From contig CAZEDB010000019.1 in the NCBI GenBank assembly GCA_964510855.1, forward strand, positions 1-30,891: a stretch of DNA of 30,891 nucleotides, in the 5' to 3' direction. Of the stretch, positions 23,836-30,891 are shown in pieces; the stretch's first letter is position 1, and the number at the start of each line of letters is the position of its first letter. The stretch comes from UBA8828 sp964510855. GTDB taxonomy: Bacteria; Verrucomicrobiota; Verrucomicrobiia; Opitutales; UBA953. The position numbers and the translations under genes are program-made. The notes below the pieces were generated by a model. The model was not told the origin of the DNA, did not search any database, and saw only the letters and a program-made list of their open reading frames with translations.

Positions 23836-25995
23836 TTAGAATTTAAAGATACGGATACGTACGGTTAAGCCCAAATCGCTCCCATCGCGTAGGGTTTGGC
23901 GTTCACTTACGCCATACTCAAGATCCCAACTTTGACCGAATTTTTGTATCAACACCGCTTGGCGTTCCAAGAAGGAGGCATTTTCAAAATCATAAACCGC
24001 GCCAAGACGGAGTCGGAAGGCTGAGTTAAGCCGGAGGTTAAAGCCGGTAAAAAACTGATTTTGGTTATCGCCGCCGCGTAAGTCAGCATAGCCTCCGCTT
24101 AAGCTCCAAAGGTCGCCTGAACGCACCGTAGCCCAAGTAACCGCACCGGTGGTATCTTCCGACTCACCACTCGTCCGAATCAGAGTTTCAAGCGAAAGCC
24201 AGGATGCAGGTTTCCAGGCTAAGTGAGAGTAGAGCGAGTGATCATGGCCGATGCCGTTGCGTTGTTCGCGCCAATCGACAAAAAAGTCCGCCCGAAGAAA
24301 TTCTCGGGTGCCAAAGTTCGTGTCACGGGTTTCCAGTGAATTCCGCACCCCAAGTTGAGCCGCGTGTCGCTCGGTAAGCGTGTCTACATCGCGTCGATCT
24401 GCTAAATCGAGCAAGGGAAGGTTAAGGGTGTTTAAATCGCCGCGGTCGAGTCGGGCGACATTAGCAATTTCACCGTCGGCTTCAGGGTAGGCACGATAAC
24501 CCGCGAAGGGTCGCACGGTGTGACGTAGACCACGAATGCCCCAAGGAGCAGATTCTATGTCCCAAGTTGCGGTTGCCACCATTTCGGCATCGATGCCGAC
24601 TTGCCCCAAGGTCCGCCCGAGCGCTTCGCCGTTTAAACTCTCACTCCACCAGGTCGAGCGTAGGCCTACGACGGGTCGAAGGGAAAGCCAGTTTGAGGCC
24701 GTCCCCGATTGCACAAGGCCGGCGTAGCCATCGACGCGCGTATACTCGATGGCGCTGAGGGATCCGGTCTCATTGAAAAAATCTAGCCCAGGCAATTGCT
24801 CTGAGGGGCGCTCGGAAAGTCGTGCTACCGAAAGAAAACTGCGACTGCGCAGCCGGCGATCGACAAAAGGTGTTTCCGCAAGATCCCAACGCGCTTCGGG
24901 TAGGCGTTGCACGACGTCTTGGAAGTCGTCGGTCTTGGCCGCAATCAGAAGCGAGCCCCGTCCCCCATAAAGCGGGGTAGATATTTCTGCGAAGCTTTGT
25001 GGCAATTGAGCTTCGCCATACCAACGAGCGCGGAAATCGGGCAGAGCACGCGGATCACTTACGGACTGAAGTTGGCTCGCAATCGAGAAGCCATCGGCAC
25101 GATTGCCCACCGCTTGGGCGAGAATGAAGTGACGTTGGGCTTCAGGGAATCGGCCGTATTCATCGGGCTGCGAGCCGAGATCAGAATTATCGTTGATATA
25201 ACCCGCACGGAGCGACGACTTCCAGTCCATCGATTTCTCTACGACTTTGGTATTATCGTAGGTGAAGGACGGACCCACCAGGAAGCCGGAGTCGCTGTAA
25301 GCATCGAGCAGGAGACCTCGTCCGAAGACACCGTCATCCGCCACCGTTACCGTGGTTTGCAGGTAGGTTCCTTGGGTTGATGAGGTGCGCGCGCGCAGGT
25401 GAATATCAATTGGTAACTCTCGGTAGCCTTGTTGGCCATAATGCGGAAGGTGGAAAAACGGCACCCCCATCAGCATCGGTTCAACACCGCTAAGATTAAG
25501 ACGGTCAGTTTTCGCTGAGTGACGGATACTGTCGGCACTCAATGCCATGCCGACATTAGACGGCTCATTGCGCCAGGCGAGGACCCCTTCCATCGCTTGA
25601 TCGCCGCGTAGCATGGTATAGCGCTCGGCGTAAAAATATGTGGGCATGCGACCAACGCGTACTTCTTCAGCTTCAATCAGACCGGTTACGGCGTTGATGC
25701 GCACGCGTTCGCCGAGTAGGCGAAGTTTGGGTGTGGTGTAGGCCACGTTGCCCTCAGCAACAATCGTACCTGCCGCAACATCCATGCGAATAAAGTCCGC
25801 CGACAGTTCAGCATCACCGCTCACAAAGCGGGCCTTCTTAGCGACTGTGACGCGCCCGCCATCTTCCGAACCGAAACTTTCACCTTCAAGTTGAGGTAAG
25901 CCAGTGGTCGGTGCAGGCGGCACGATTTGTCCACGACCTGTAAGAGGAAGCGCGAGGACGGCAGCGGCGAGCAGCCAGGGTCGTTGACCTAACAT
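23836..25995 (-). CDS. lptD: LPS-assembly protein LptD (OstA)-like outer-membrane protein
   Basis: LptD is the outer-membrane barrel that inserts lipopolysaccharide at the cell surface. The 719-residue protein has a signal peptide (1-22, LLAAAVLALPLTGRG), an N-terminal OstA/LptA-like beta domain (about 48-115, with ARFVSGDAELSADFIRMD and GTIVAEGNVAY), then a long barrel domain. VPFFHLPHY matches the LptD motif before the barrel, and the last residue is Phe, as usual for outer-membrane proteins. No cysteine occurs in the whole protein, so the disulfide-dependent maturation of E. coli LptD cannot operate. It is divergent from glgB (88 bp apart) and leads the lptD-scpA operon. Confidence 0.9.
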   Translation of the reverse strand: MLGQRPWLLAAAVLALPLTGRGQIVPPAPTTGLPQLEGESFGSEDGGRVTVAKKARFVSGDAELSADFIRMDVAAGTIVAEGNVAYTTPKLRLLGERVRINAVTGLIEAEEVRVGRMPTYFYAERYTMLRGDQAMEGVLAWRNEPSNVGMALSADSIRHSAKTDRLNLSGVEPMLMGVPFFHLPHYGQQGYRELPIDIHLRARTSSTQGTYLQTTVTVADDGVFGRGLLLDAYSDSGFLVGPSFTYDNTKVVEKSMDWKSSLRAGYINDNSDLGSQPDEYGRFPEAQRHFILAQAVGNRADGFSIASQLQSVSDPRALPDFRARWYGEAQLPQSFAEISTPLYGGRGSLLIAAKTDDFQDVVQRLPEARWDLAETPFVDRRLRSRSFLSVARLSERPSEQLPGLDFFNETGSLSAIEYTRVDGYAGLVQSGTASNWLSLRPVVGLRSTWWSESLNGEALGRTLGQVGIDAEMVATATWDIESAPWGIRGLRHTVRPFAGYRAYPEADGEIANVARLDRGDLNTLNLPLLDLADRRDVDTLTERHAAQLGVRNSLETRDTNFGTREFLRADFFVDWREQRNGIGHDHSLYSHLAWKPASWLSLETLIRTSGESEDTTGAVTWATVRSGDLWSLSGGYADLRGGDNQNQFFTGFNLRLNSAFRLRLGAVYDFENASFLERQAVLIQKFGQSWDLEYGVSERQTLRDGSDLGLTVRIRIFKF

Positions 25996-26004
25996 GGCAT
26001 TAGA

Positions 26005-26036
26005 CTTGTCCGACCTAGCCTGTGGACAAGGTTTTT
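26005..26036 (+). promoter_or_regulatory. Terminator-like hairpin in the lptD-glgB divergent region
   Basis: A perfect 7-bp inverted repeat (CTTGTCC 26005..26011, GGACAAG 26024..26030) with a 12-nt loop is followed on the plus strand by a T6 run (26032..26037). It lies 47 bp before the glgB ATG. It could stop antisense transcription, be an attenuator in a glgB leader, or be an operator serving both divergent genes. The long loop weakens the terminator reading. Confidence 0.45.
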
Positions 26037-26083
26037 TGCGGCATTCCGCTTGCCCCTTGAGCCAATGGGTCAGAACCTAGGGT

Positions 26084-28264
26084 ATGCGCCTTACCCCGCA
26101 GGAAATCGCCGCCTTGGCAGAGGCCCGCGATGGCGCCCCCCACGACCGACTGGGTTTTCACCCTGCCGGCAAGGGTTCCGTAGTCCGGGCCCTCCTGCGT
26201 GAGGCGGTAAGTTGTGAGGTGGTTAATCTAACGACTGGGGTTGCTTACCCCATGGCTCGTATTCACCCAGTCGGTCTGTTTGAGGCCGTTTTACCCGAGG
26301 TTAAGCCCTTTGCTTATCGGTTTCGTACGGTTTCAGCTTCGGCGATGGTCCAAGAATTTGCCGACCCCTACCATTTTCTCCCCACTTTGGGAGAGCAAGA
26401 TCTCCACTTTCTCGCCCAAGGAGATGACCACCGCATTCATGAAAAGCTTGGGGGTAATCCTCGGGTATGCGATGGGGTAGCCGGGGTAGCTTTTGCGGTT
26501 TGGGCTCCGCATGCGCGCCGCGTTTCAGTGGTCGGAGATTTTAATGGGTGGGATGGACGTTACCATCCCATGCGCTTGTTGGGGTCTTCGGGTATCTGGG
26601 AAATTTTTCTCCCCGGCTTAAAGCCCGGCACACGTTACAAATACGAATTGGTAGGTCCGGTCGATTCCACGCCCTTTCTTAAAACGGATCCCTGCGCCGT
26701 CGCCTTTGAGCCCTCACCGAATCACGCCGCTATTATTGCTGATCTCAACGCCCATACTTGGCGCGATCAAAAGTGGATGCAGACGCGCGCTCAACGTTCG
26801 CCCCTTCAACAGCCCATCAGCGTCTACGAAGTCCATTTAGGCTCTTGGCGTCGCGTTCCTGAAGAGGGTAACCGCCCTTTAAGCTATCGTGAACTAGGTC
26901 CTGCCTTGGCCGAGTATTGCCAAGCTCACGGCTTCACCCATGTCGAACTTCTGCCCCTAGCCGAACATCCTTTTGATGGCTCATGGGGCTATCAAGTTAC
27001 AGGTTATTATGCTCCGACCCGACGGTACGGCGAGGCAGCTGATTTCATGGCGATGGTCGACGCCCTACACCAAGCCGGCATCGGCGTGATTGTTGATTTA
27101 GTCCCAGCCCATTTTCCCAAAGACGCCTTTGCCCTCGCGCGTTTTGACGGCACCGCGCTCTACGAGCATGGCGATCCCCGCCAAGGTGAGCACCCTGATT
27201 GGGGGACATTAGTTTTTAATTTTGGACGTCACGAAGTGCGTAATTTTTTAGTTGGGGCGGCGCTCTCGTGGCTGGATCGCTTCCATATCGACGGCTTCCG
27301 GGTCGATGCCGTGGCCTCGATGCTTTATCTCGATTACTCACGAAAAGACGGTGAATGGATTCCTAATTCCTACGGTGGCCGGGAAAATCTTGAGGCCGTT
27401 GCTTTCTTACGTCAGCTCAACGCCTTAGTCCATCATGCAGCTCCAGGGGCCTTCACCATTGCGGAGGAATCGACGTCTTACCCTGGGGTGACCCAGTCTA
27501 TCGAGCACGGCGGGCTAGGCTTTGATCTAAAATGGAATATGGGTTGGATGCACGATTGGCTCACCTACTTCCGCCAAGACCCTATTCACCGTCGCTGGCA
27601 CCATGACAAACTTACTTTTGATATGCTTTATCATTGGTCGGAGCGTTTTGTCCAAGCGCTCTCTCATGATGAAGTGGTGCATGGTAAAGGTTCGCTGCTC
27701 AATAAGATGGCAGGTGCTGATCTTGCCACGCGCGCCGCAAACCTTCGCTGCTTGCTCGCGCTACAGTGGGCATGGCCGGGGAAGAAAACACTTTTCATGG
27801 GTTGTGAGTTTGGTCAGTCAAGTGAATGGAGTCATGAGCGCTCGCTGGATTGGCACCTGCTTGCCCATCCCGAACATAGGGGTCTTCAGCGGCTCGTCGG
27901 AGATTTGAATCGCTGGATGTTGGGTTCGCCTGCTTTAGCAGCGGCCGATTTTGATCCAGCTGCATTTGCTTGGGTGCAGCCCGATGATGCCTTGCAAGGT
28001 GTCCTCATCTTCCGCCGAGAAGCTGCTGGCGAACGGTGCGTGGTGGTGGCTAATCTAACACCGGTGCCTCGCACCTACCGTTTCGGTGTTCCCGTCGCGG
28101 GGCGTTGGAAGGAACGACTCAATACCGATGCCGCGGATTACGCCGGAACCGGGCAGGGGAATCTCGGCGGTCTCGAAGCTGAATCCATCTCAAGTCATGG
28201 CCTGGGCTTTTCCCTCCAGGCTCACCTCCCAGGTTTGAGTGTCATTATCTTCGAAAGTCGCTAA
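26084..28264 (+). CDS. glgB: 1,4-alpha-glucan branching enzyme
   Basis: GlgB makes the alpha-1,6 branches of glycogen. The 726-residue protein has an N1 domain (about 1-115), a CBM48 N2 domain (about 130-225, with FAVWAPHARRVSVVGDFNGWD), the GH13 subfamily 9 barrel and a C-terminal beta domain. Catalytic residues are D408 in DGFRVDAVASML, E461 in IAEEST and D529 in ALSHDEVVHGKGSLLNKM. The substrate motif HPFDGSWGYQVTGYYAPT is intact. Length matches two-N-domain GlgB enzymes such as that of E. coli (728 residues). No other glg gene adjoins it; the GH13 protein at 4302 is the likely partner in glucan turnover. Confidence 0.97.
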   Translation: MRLTPQEIAALAEARDGAPHDRLGFHPAGKGSVVRALLREAVSCEVVNLTTGVAYPMARIHPVGLFEAVLPEVKPFAYRFRTVSASAMVQEFADPYHFLPTLGEQDLHFLAQGDDHRIHEKLGGNPRVCDGVAGVAFAVWAPHARRVSVVGDFNGWDGRYHPMRLLGSSGIWEIFLPGLKPGTRYKYELVGPVDSTPFLKTDPCAVAFEPSPNHAAIIADLNAHTWRDQKWMQTRAQRSPLQQPISVYEVHLGSWRRVPEEGNRPLSYRELGPALAEYCQAHGFTHVELLPLAEHPFDGSWGYQVTGYYAPTRRYGEAADFMAMVDALHQAGIGVIVDLVPAHFPKDAFALARFDGTALYEHGDPRQGEHPDWGTLVFNFGRHEVRNFLVGAALSWLDRFHIDGFRVDAVASMLYLDYSRKDGEWIPNSYGGRENLEAVAFLRQLNALVHHAAPGAFTIAEESTSYPGVTQSIEHGGLGFDLKWNMGWMHDWLTYFRQDPIHRRWHHDKLTFDMLYHWSERFVQALSHDEVVHGKGSLLNKMAGADLATRAANLRCLLALQWAWPGKKTLFMGCEFGQSSEWSHERSLDWHLLAHPEHRGLQRLVGDLNRWMLGSPALAAADFDPAAFAWVQPDDALQGVLIFRREAAGERCVVVANLTPVPRTYRFGVPVAGRWKERLNTDAADYAGTGQGNLGGLEAESISSHGLGFSLQAHLPGLSVIIFESR

Positions 28265-28268
28265 TCTT

Positions 28269-28289
28269 GTTATCATAGGTAATGATTAC
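28269..28289. promoter_or_regulatory. Dyad operator candidate upstream of the ABC importer
   Basis: GTTATCAT (28269..28276) and ATGATTAC (28282..28289) form an inverted repeat with 7 of 8 positions matching and a 5-bp spacer. Inside it, GTAATGATTAC (28279..28289) is itself a palindrome. It lies in the 71-bp AT-rich spacer between glgB and the importer operon. Size and symmetry suit a dimeric regulator. No regulator gene is nearby. Confidence 0.45.
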
Positions 28290-28335
28290 ATATTAAGTTG
28301 ACTTTAATCCTAGGTTTATACCTCCTATCCAGCCC

Positions 28336-29340
28336 ATGCGCCTCTCTTGGTTGCTGCTCTTAGTTGTCTCTCTGGCTCAAGCCCGAGAGCCGGTTACGTT
28401 GCGCGTTGGGTTCTTCCCCAATCTAACCCATGCGCCCGCCTTAGCGGCCCGCCAGCTTGAGCGTGAAGGTCATAACTGGCTGTCGGGTCATGTCCCTGCG
28501 GGTACCAAAATCGAGTGGTTCGCCTACAATGCAGGACCCGCTGCGGTTGAGGCTCTGTTTGCTGGTTCAATTGATGCCACCTTTATCGGACCCTCACCCT
28601 TGCTTTCAGGTCATGTGCGAACGCAAGGCAAGGGGCTTCGTTTGTTACTTCCGATCGCTTACGGGGGCAACGCGCTGGTTGCCCGTCCAGGATTCGCGGG
28701 CACAACCGCCCAAGACTTTCGCGGCAAGGTAATCGGAACCCCTCAGTTAGGAAATACTCAGGATGTTGATGCCCGCGCTTGGCTCGCGGCCGGTGGTCTT
28801 AAAATTACTACACGCGGTGGTGATGCTCGCGTTTTGCCCATGGCAAACCCCGAGCTCGTACAACTTTTTGCCAAAGGTGAGTTAGACGCTATTTGGACAG
28901 TTGAGCCTTGGGTTACCCGACTGCGCACCGAGTTTAACGGCCGCATCATTCATCAACGTCCCGATGCGCTCATCACCGTACTTGCAGCTTCATCCAAGTC
29001 GCTCGAGCTTTCCGTCCGTAAAGAAGCTATTCAGGGCCTTGCGCGTGCTATCTTATCCTTACGGGATCGTCTCGTTGAAAATCCTGCCGAACAGTTACGC
29101 TTGGTTCGTGCGGGCTTAGGTGCTGAGTTAAAAACCGAACCGCCCGCGGTGGCGATGCTTACTGAGGCGTTAGGTCGTATTCAACTTTCGCGCCCTGGCT
29201 CCCTTGCGGAGCGACGGTCAACTCTAGCCGCTTCACTCGGGCAATCCTTGCTTGATGCTCAAGCCGCGGGTATTCTCAATTCCACCTACCCCATTGAACC
29301 TCTCCTTGAGGAACTGATTGATGACCCAGCTCGTCGCTAA
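28336..29340 (+). CDS. ABC transporter substrate-binding protein, SsuA/TauA/NrtA-like
   Basis: This periplasmic solute receptor belongs to the family binding sulfonates, taurine, nitrate or thiamine-precursor-like molecules. The 334 residues start with a signal peptide (1-16, cleaved near AQA-RE). Family landmarks are LRVGFFPNLTHAPAL, AFNAGPAA-like FAYNAGPAAVEAL, DATFIGPSPLL, GTPQLGNTQDVDARAWL and DAIWTVEPWVTRL. The cargo cannot be fixed from sequence; GNTQDV and VEPW occur across sulfonate/nitrate members. It overlaps the ATPase gene by 20 bp and begins a three-gene operon with a possible operator at 28269..28289. Confidence 0.88.
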   Translation: MRLSWLLLLVVSLAQAREPVTLRVGFFPNLTHAPALAARQLEREGHNWLSGHVPAGTKIEWFAYNAGPAAVEALFAGSIDATFIGPSPLLSGHVRTQGKGLRLLLPIAYGGNALVARPGFAGTTAQDFRGKVIGTPQLGNTQDVDARAWLAAGGLKITTRGGDARVLPMANPELVQLFAKGELDAIWTVEPWVTRLRTEFNGRIIHQRPDALITVLAASSKSLELSVRKEAIQGLARAILSLRDRLVENPAEQLRLVRAGLGAELKTEPPAVAMLTEALGRIQLSRPGSLAERRSTLAASLGQSLLDAQAAGILNSTYPIEPLLEELIDDPARR

Positions 29341-30118
29341 GCCCCCCGCTCAGCTCTCGCTTAAGGGCGTGACCAAGCGCTTCCACGGGAGCGCAGGTTT
29401 AGTCACGGCGGTGGAGCAAGTGGATCTCGAGGTGCGCCACGGCGAGTTCATCTGTTTAGTTGGCCCCTCCGGTTGTGGTAAATCGACTCTACTCAATTTA
29501 ATCGCAGGTTTAGAGCAAGCCGATGAAGGACAGATCCTGCTCGAAGGTGAGCCCGTCTTGGTGCCTGGTCGCGATCGCATGGTGATGTTTCAACAAGATG
29601 CGCTCTTTCCTTGGCTTAATGTTTTAGAAAATGTCCTCTTCGGCCTCCGTCTTAAACCTAATCTGCGCGAAGCCGAGCGCCTCGAGGTCGCCCGTCACTA
29701 CCTTGATATTGTTGGCCTAGGTAATAAAGAAAAAGCCCGCCCCCACGAGCTTTCTGGCGGGATGCGGCAGCGTGTGGCGCTGGCCCGGGCATTGGCACCT
29801 AATCCAAGTGTGTTGTTGATGGACGAGCCTTTTTCCGCGCTCGATGCCCTGACGCGCGATTTACTCTACGGGGATATTCAACGCATCTTTACTCAGCGTC
29901 GTAAAACCATTCTCTTAGTGACCCACAACATTCGTGAAGCCGTCTGCTTGGGGGATCGCGTGGTTCTGCTTTCGCCCAATCCTGGGAAAATCCGTCAAAT
30001 CTTCGATATCAGTCTCCCGCGCCCGCGTCGGATCAATAACCCGGATCTCGCTGAACTTGCGGCCGAAGTCACCTCAGCGCTTACCGCCCATCTCGACGCC
30101 CAGGGGGAGATGATTTAA
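29321..30118 (+). CDS. ABC transporter ATP-binding protein, SsuB/TauB/NrtD-like
   Basis: The ATPase powers import by the adjacent permease. The 265-residue protein has Walker A GPSGCGKST (48-56), the Q-loop in MVMFQQDALFPWLNV, signature LSGGMRQRVALARAL (about 145-159), Walker B VLLMDEPFSALD and switch H in LLVTHNIREA. The Q-loop sequence DALFPWL is typical of the nitrate/sulfonate/taurine group. An in-frame TTG lies one codon earlier (29318), but the ATG at 29321 is preferred. It has GAGGAA about 9 bases upstream, one of the few SD-like sequences in the window, inside the previous gene. Confidence 0.94.
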   Translation: MTQLVAKPPAQLSLKGVTKRFHGSAGLVTAVEQVDLEVRHGEFICLVGPSGCGKSTLLNLIAGLEQADEGQILLEGEPVLVPGRDRMVMFQQDALFPWLNVLENVLFGLRLKPNLREAERLEVARHYLDIVGLGNKEKARPHELSGGMRQRVALARALAPNPSVLLMDEPFSALDALTRDLLYGDIQRIFTQRRKTILLVTHNIREAVCLGDRVVLLSPNPGKIRQIFDISLPRPRRINNPDLAELAAEVTSALTAHLDAQGEMI

Positions 30119-30124
30119 AAAGCC

Positions 30125-30891
30125 ATGTCAAGTCGTGCTCTGATTCCCATTTCTTTTGCCGCCCTCCTGTTGGTGGCTTGGGAGTTTGCCGTACGCATCT
30201 ATGCGCCTGGTTCCCCATTCGTACCGACCCCGCTCGCCATTATTGCTTGGTTAGGGGAGGCCTTGCTCGACGGCTCTCTGATTGAGGCGACCGTTACAAC
30301 CTTACGCCGTCTTTCCATCGGGTTTATTATCGGAGCGGGAATTGGACTTTTACTTGGGGGAATTTGTGCTCGCTCGCGTACGGTTCGAGATGCCTTGGGT
30401 TGGCTAGCGCTTGGTTTACAAACGCTTCCTTCCGTTTGTTGGGTCCCGCTTGCGATTCTTTGGTTTGGCCAACGTGAAGGCGCGATTATCTTTGTTACCG
30501 TCATGGGTACGGTTTGGTCGGTGATGCTCGCCGTCCAAGAATCCGTACTCTCGGTGCCGCCGCTTTATGTACGGGCCGCTCAAACGATGGGTTCGCGTGG
30601 TTGGCACTTGTGGAGCCGAGTGCTTGTGCCTGGTTCCTTGCCCGGGATTGTTGGGGGCATGAAACAGGGTTGGGCTTTTGCCTGGCGCTCCCTGATGGCT
30701 GCCGAAATCTTCGTGGTTATTCTTTCGGGTTACGGCCTCGGCACGATGTTGCACGACGGGCGTGAGCTACTGCGCATGGAACAAGTCGTCGGGGTGATGT
30801 CGGTCGTCATTATCGTCGGCTTGCTGGCGGATCTCGTCCTCTTTGGCCCCTTAGAGCGCTGGTTACGGCGCACGCGGGGGCTGAATGGGGG
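30125..30891 (+). CDS. ABC transporter permease, SsuC/TauC-like (3' end outside window)
   Basis: The reading frame opened by ATG 30125 stays open to the window end (about 255 codons), so the gene is cut at its 3' side. It is a multi-helix inner-membrane permease. The cytoplasmic coupling loop reads YVRAAQTMGSRGWHLWSRVLVPGSLPGI, quoted here in part as RAAQTMGS...VLVPGSLP, the EAA motif of binding-protein-dependent permeases. FVPTPLAIIAWL near the N-terminus and MKQGWAFAWRSLMAAE also fit SsuC/TauC. It starts 6 bp after the ATPase stop. Few residues are probably missing, since SsuC proteins have about 250-270. Confidence 0.9.
   Translation, partial: MSSRALIPISFAALLLVAWEFAVRIYAPGSPFVPTPLAIIAWLGEALLDGSLIEATVTTLRRLSIGFIIGAGIGLLLGGICARSRTVRDALGWLALGLQTLPSVCWVPLAILWFGQREGAIIFVTVMGTVWSVMLAVQESVLSVPPLYVRAAQTMGSRGWHLWSRVLVPGSLPGIVGGMKQGWAFAWRSLMAAEIFVVILSGYGLGTMLHDGRELLRMEQVVGVMSVVIIVGLLADLVLFGPLERWLRRTRGLNG

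Noticed and set aside
24907..25380. A 157-codon plus-strand frame within lptD
   Set aside because: The lptD frame has signal peptide, OstA domain and barrel features over its whole length; the opposite frame shows no domain.

Overview
The window looks like a chromosomal scaffold piece from a Gram-negative, aerobic heterotroph, most likely a verrucomicrobium of the Opitutales type. This placement is an inference. It rests on an outer-membrane LptD, an alternative complex III (Act) respiratory operon, the gene style, and an almost complete lack of Shine-Dalgarno sequences in front of genes. No rRNA, tRNA, CRISPR array, transposase or phage gene is visible. Exactly 100 N (9200..9299) mark an assembly gap.

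Layout. 1..655: a strong terminator, then a DJ-1/PfpI-family gene. 4209..681 (minus): a COG1092-type SAM methyltransferase, trpE and a sigma-70 factor, tightly packed as one operon. 4302..10308 (plus): a large GH13 glucan-active protein, then gap, pgk and tpiA, the triose-phosphate section of glycolysis. The pgk-tpiA spacer holds the gap and low-complexity, partly inverted repeats. 10309..10674: a 366-bp non-coding region. 10675..21861 (plus): a ten-gene respiratory operon, actABCDEF, a small membrane protein, and ccoN-, ccoO- and cytochrome c-like genes. 21907..25995 (minus): trxA behind a proline-rich tail-anchored protein, then lptD-scpA and an 87-residue unknown. 26084..28264 (plus): glgB. 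28336..30891 (plus): a SsuABC/TauABC-like ABC importer, with the permease cut by the window end.

The central theme is carbon storage and glycolysis (GH13 protein, GlgB, Gap, Pgk, TpiA) beside a quinol-oxidising respiratory chain. ActABCDEF should oxidise menaquinol or ubiquinol and pass electrons to cytochrome c. The oxidase-like module at the operon's end is the most unusual part. Its CcoN-like subunit aligns along its length with cbb3 subunit I as I remember that sequence. It appears to have lost both low-spin haem ligands, two of three CuB histidines and the active-site tyrosine. The CcoO-like partner has no methionine after its haem motif. Either this is a repurposed, non-oxidase CcoNO-like module attached to complex III, or a family not described to my knowledge.

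Other points of interest are the SD-less gene starts, the inverted repeat arms around the assembly gap, a possible frameshift at the N-terminus of the GH13 gene, a cysteine-free LptD, and a dyad operator candidate in front of the ABC importer.
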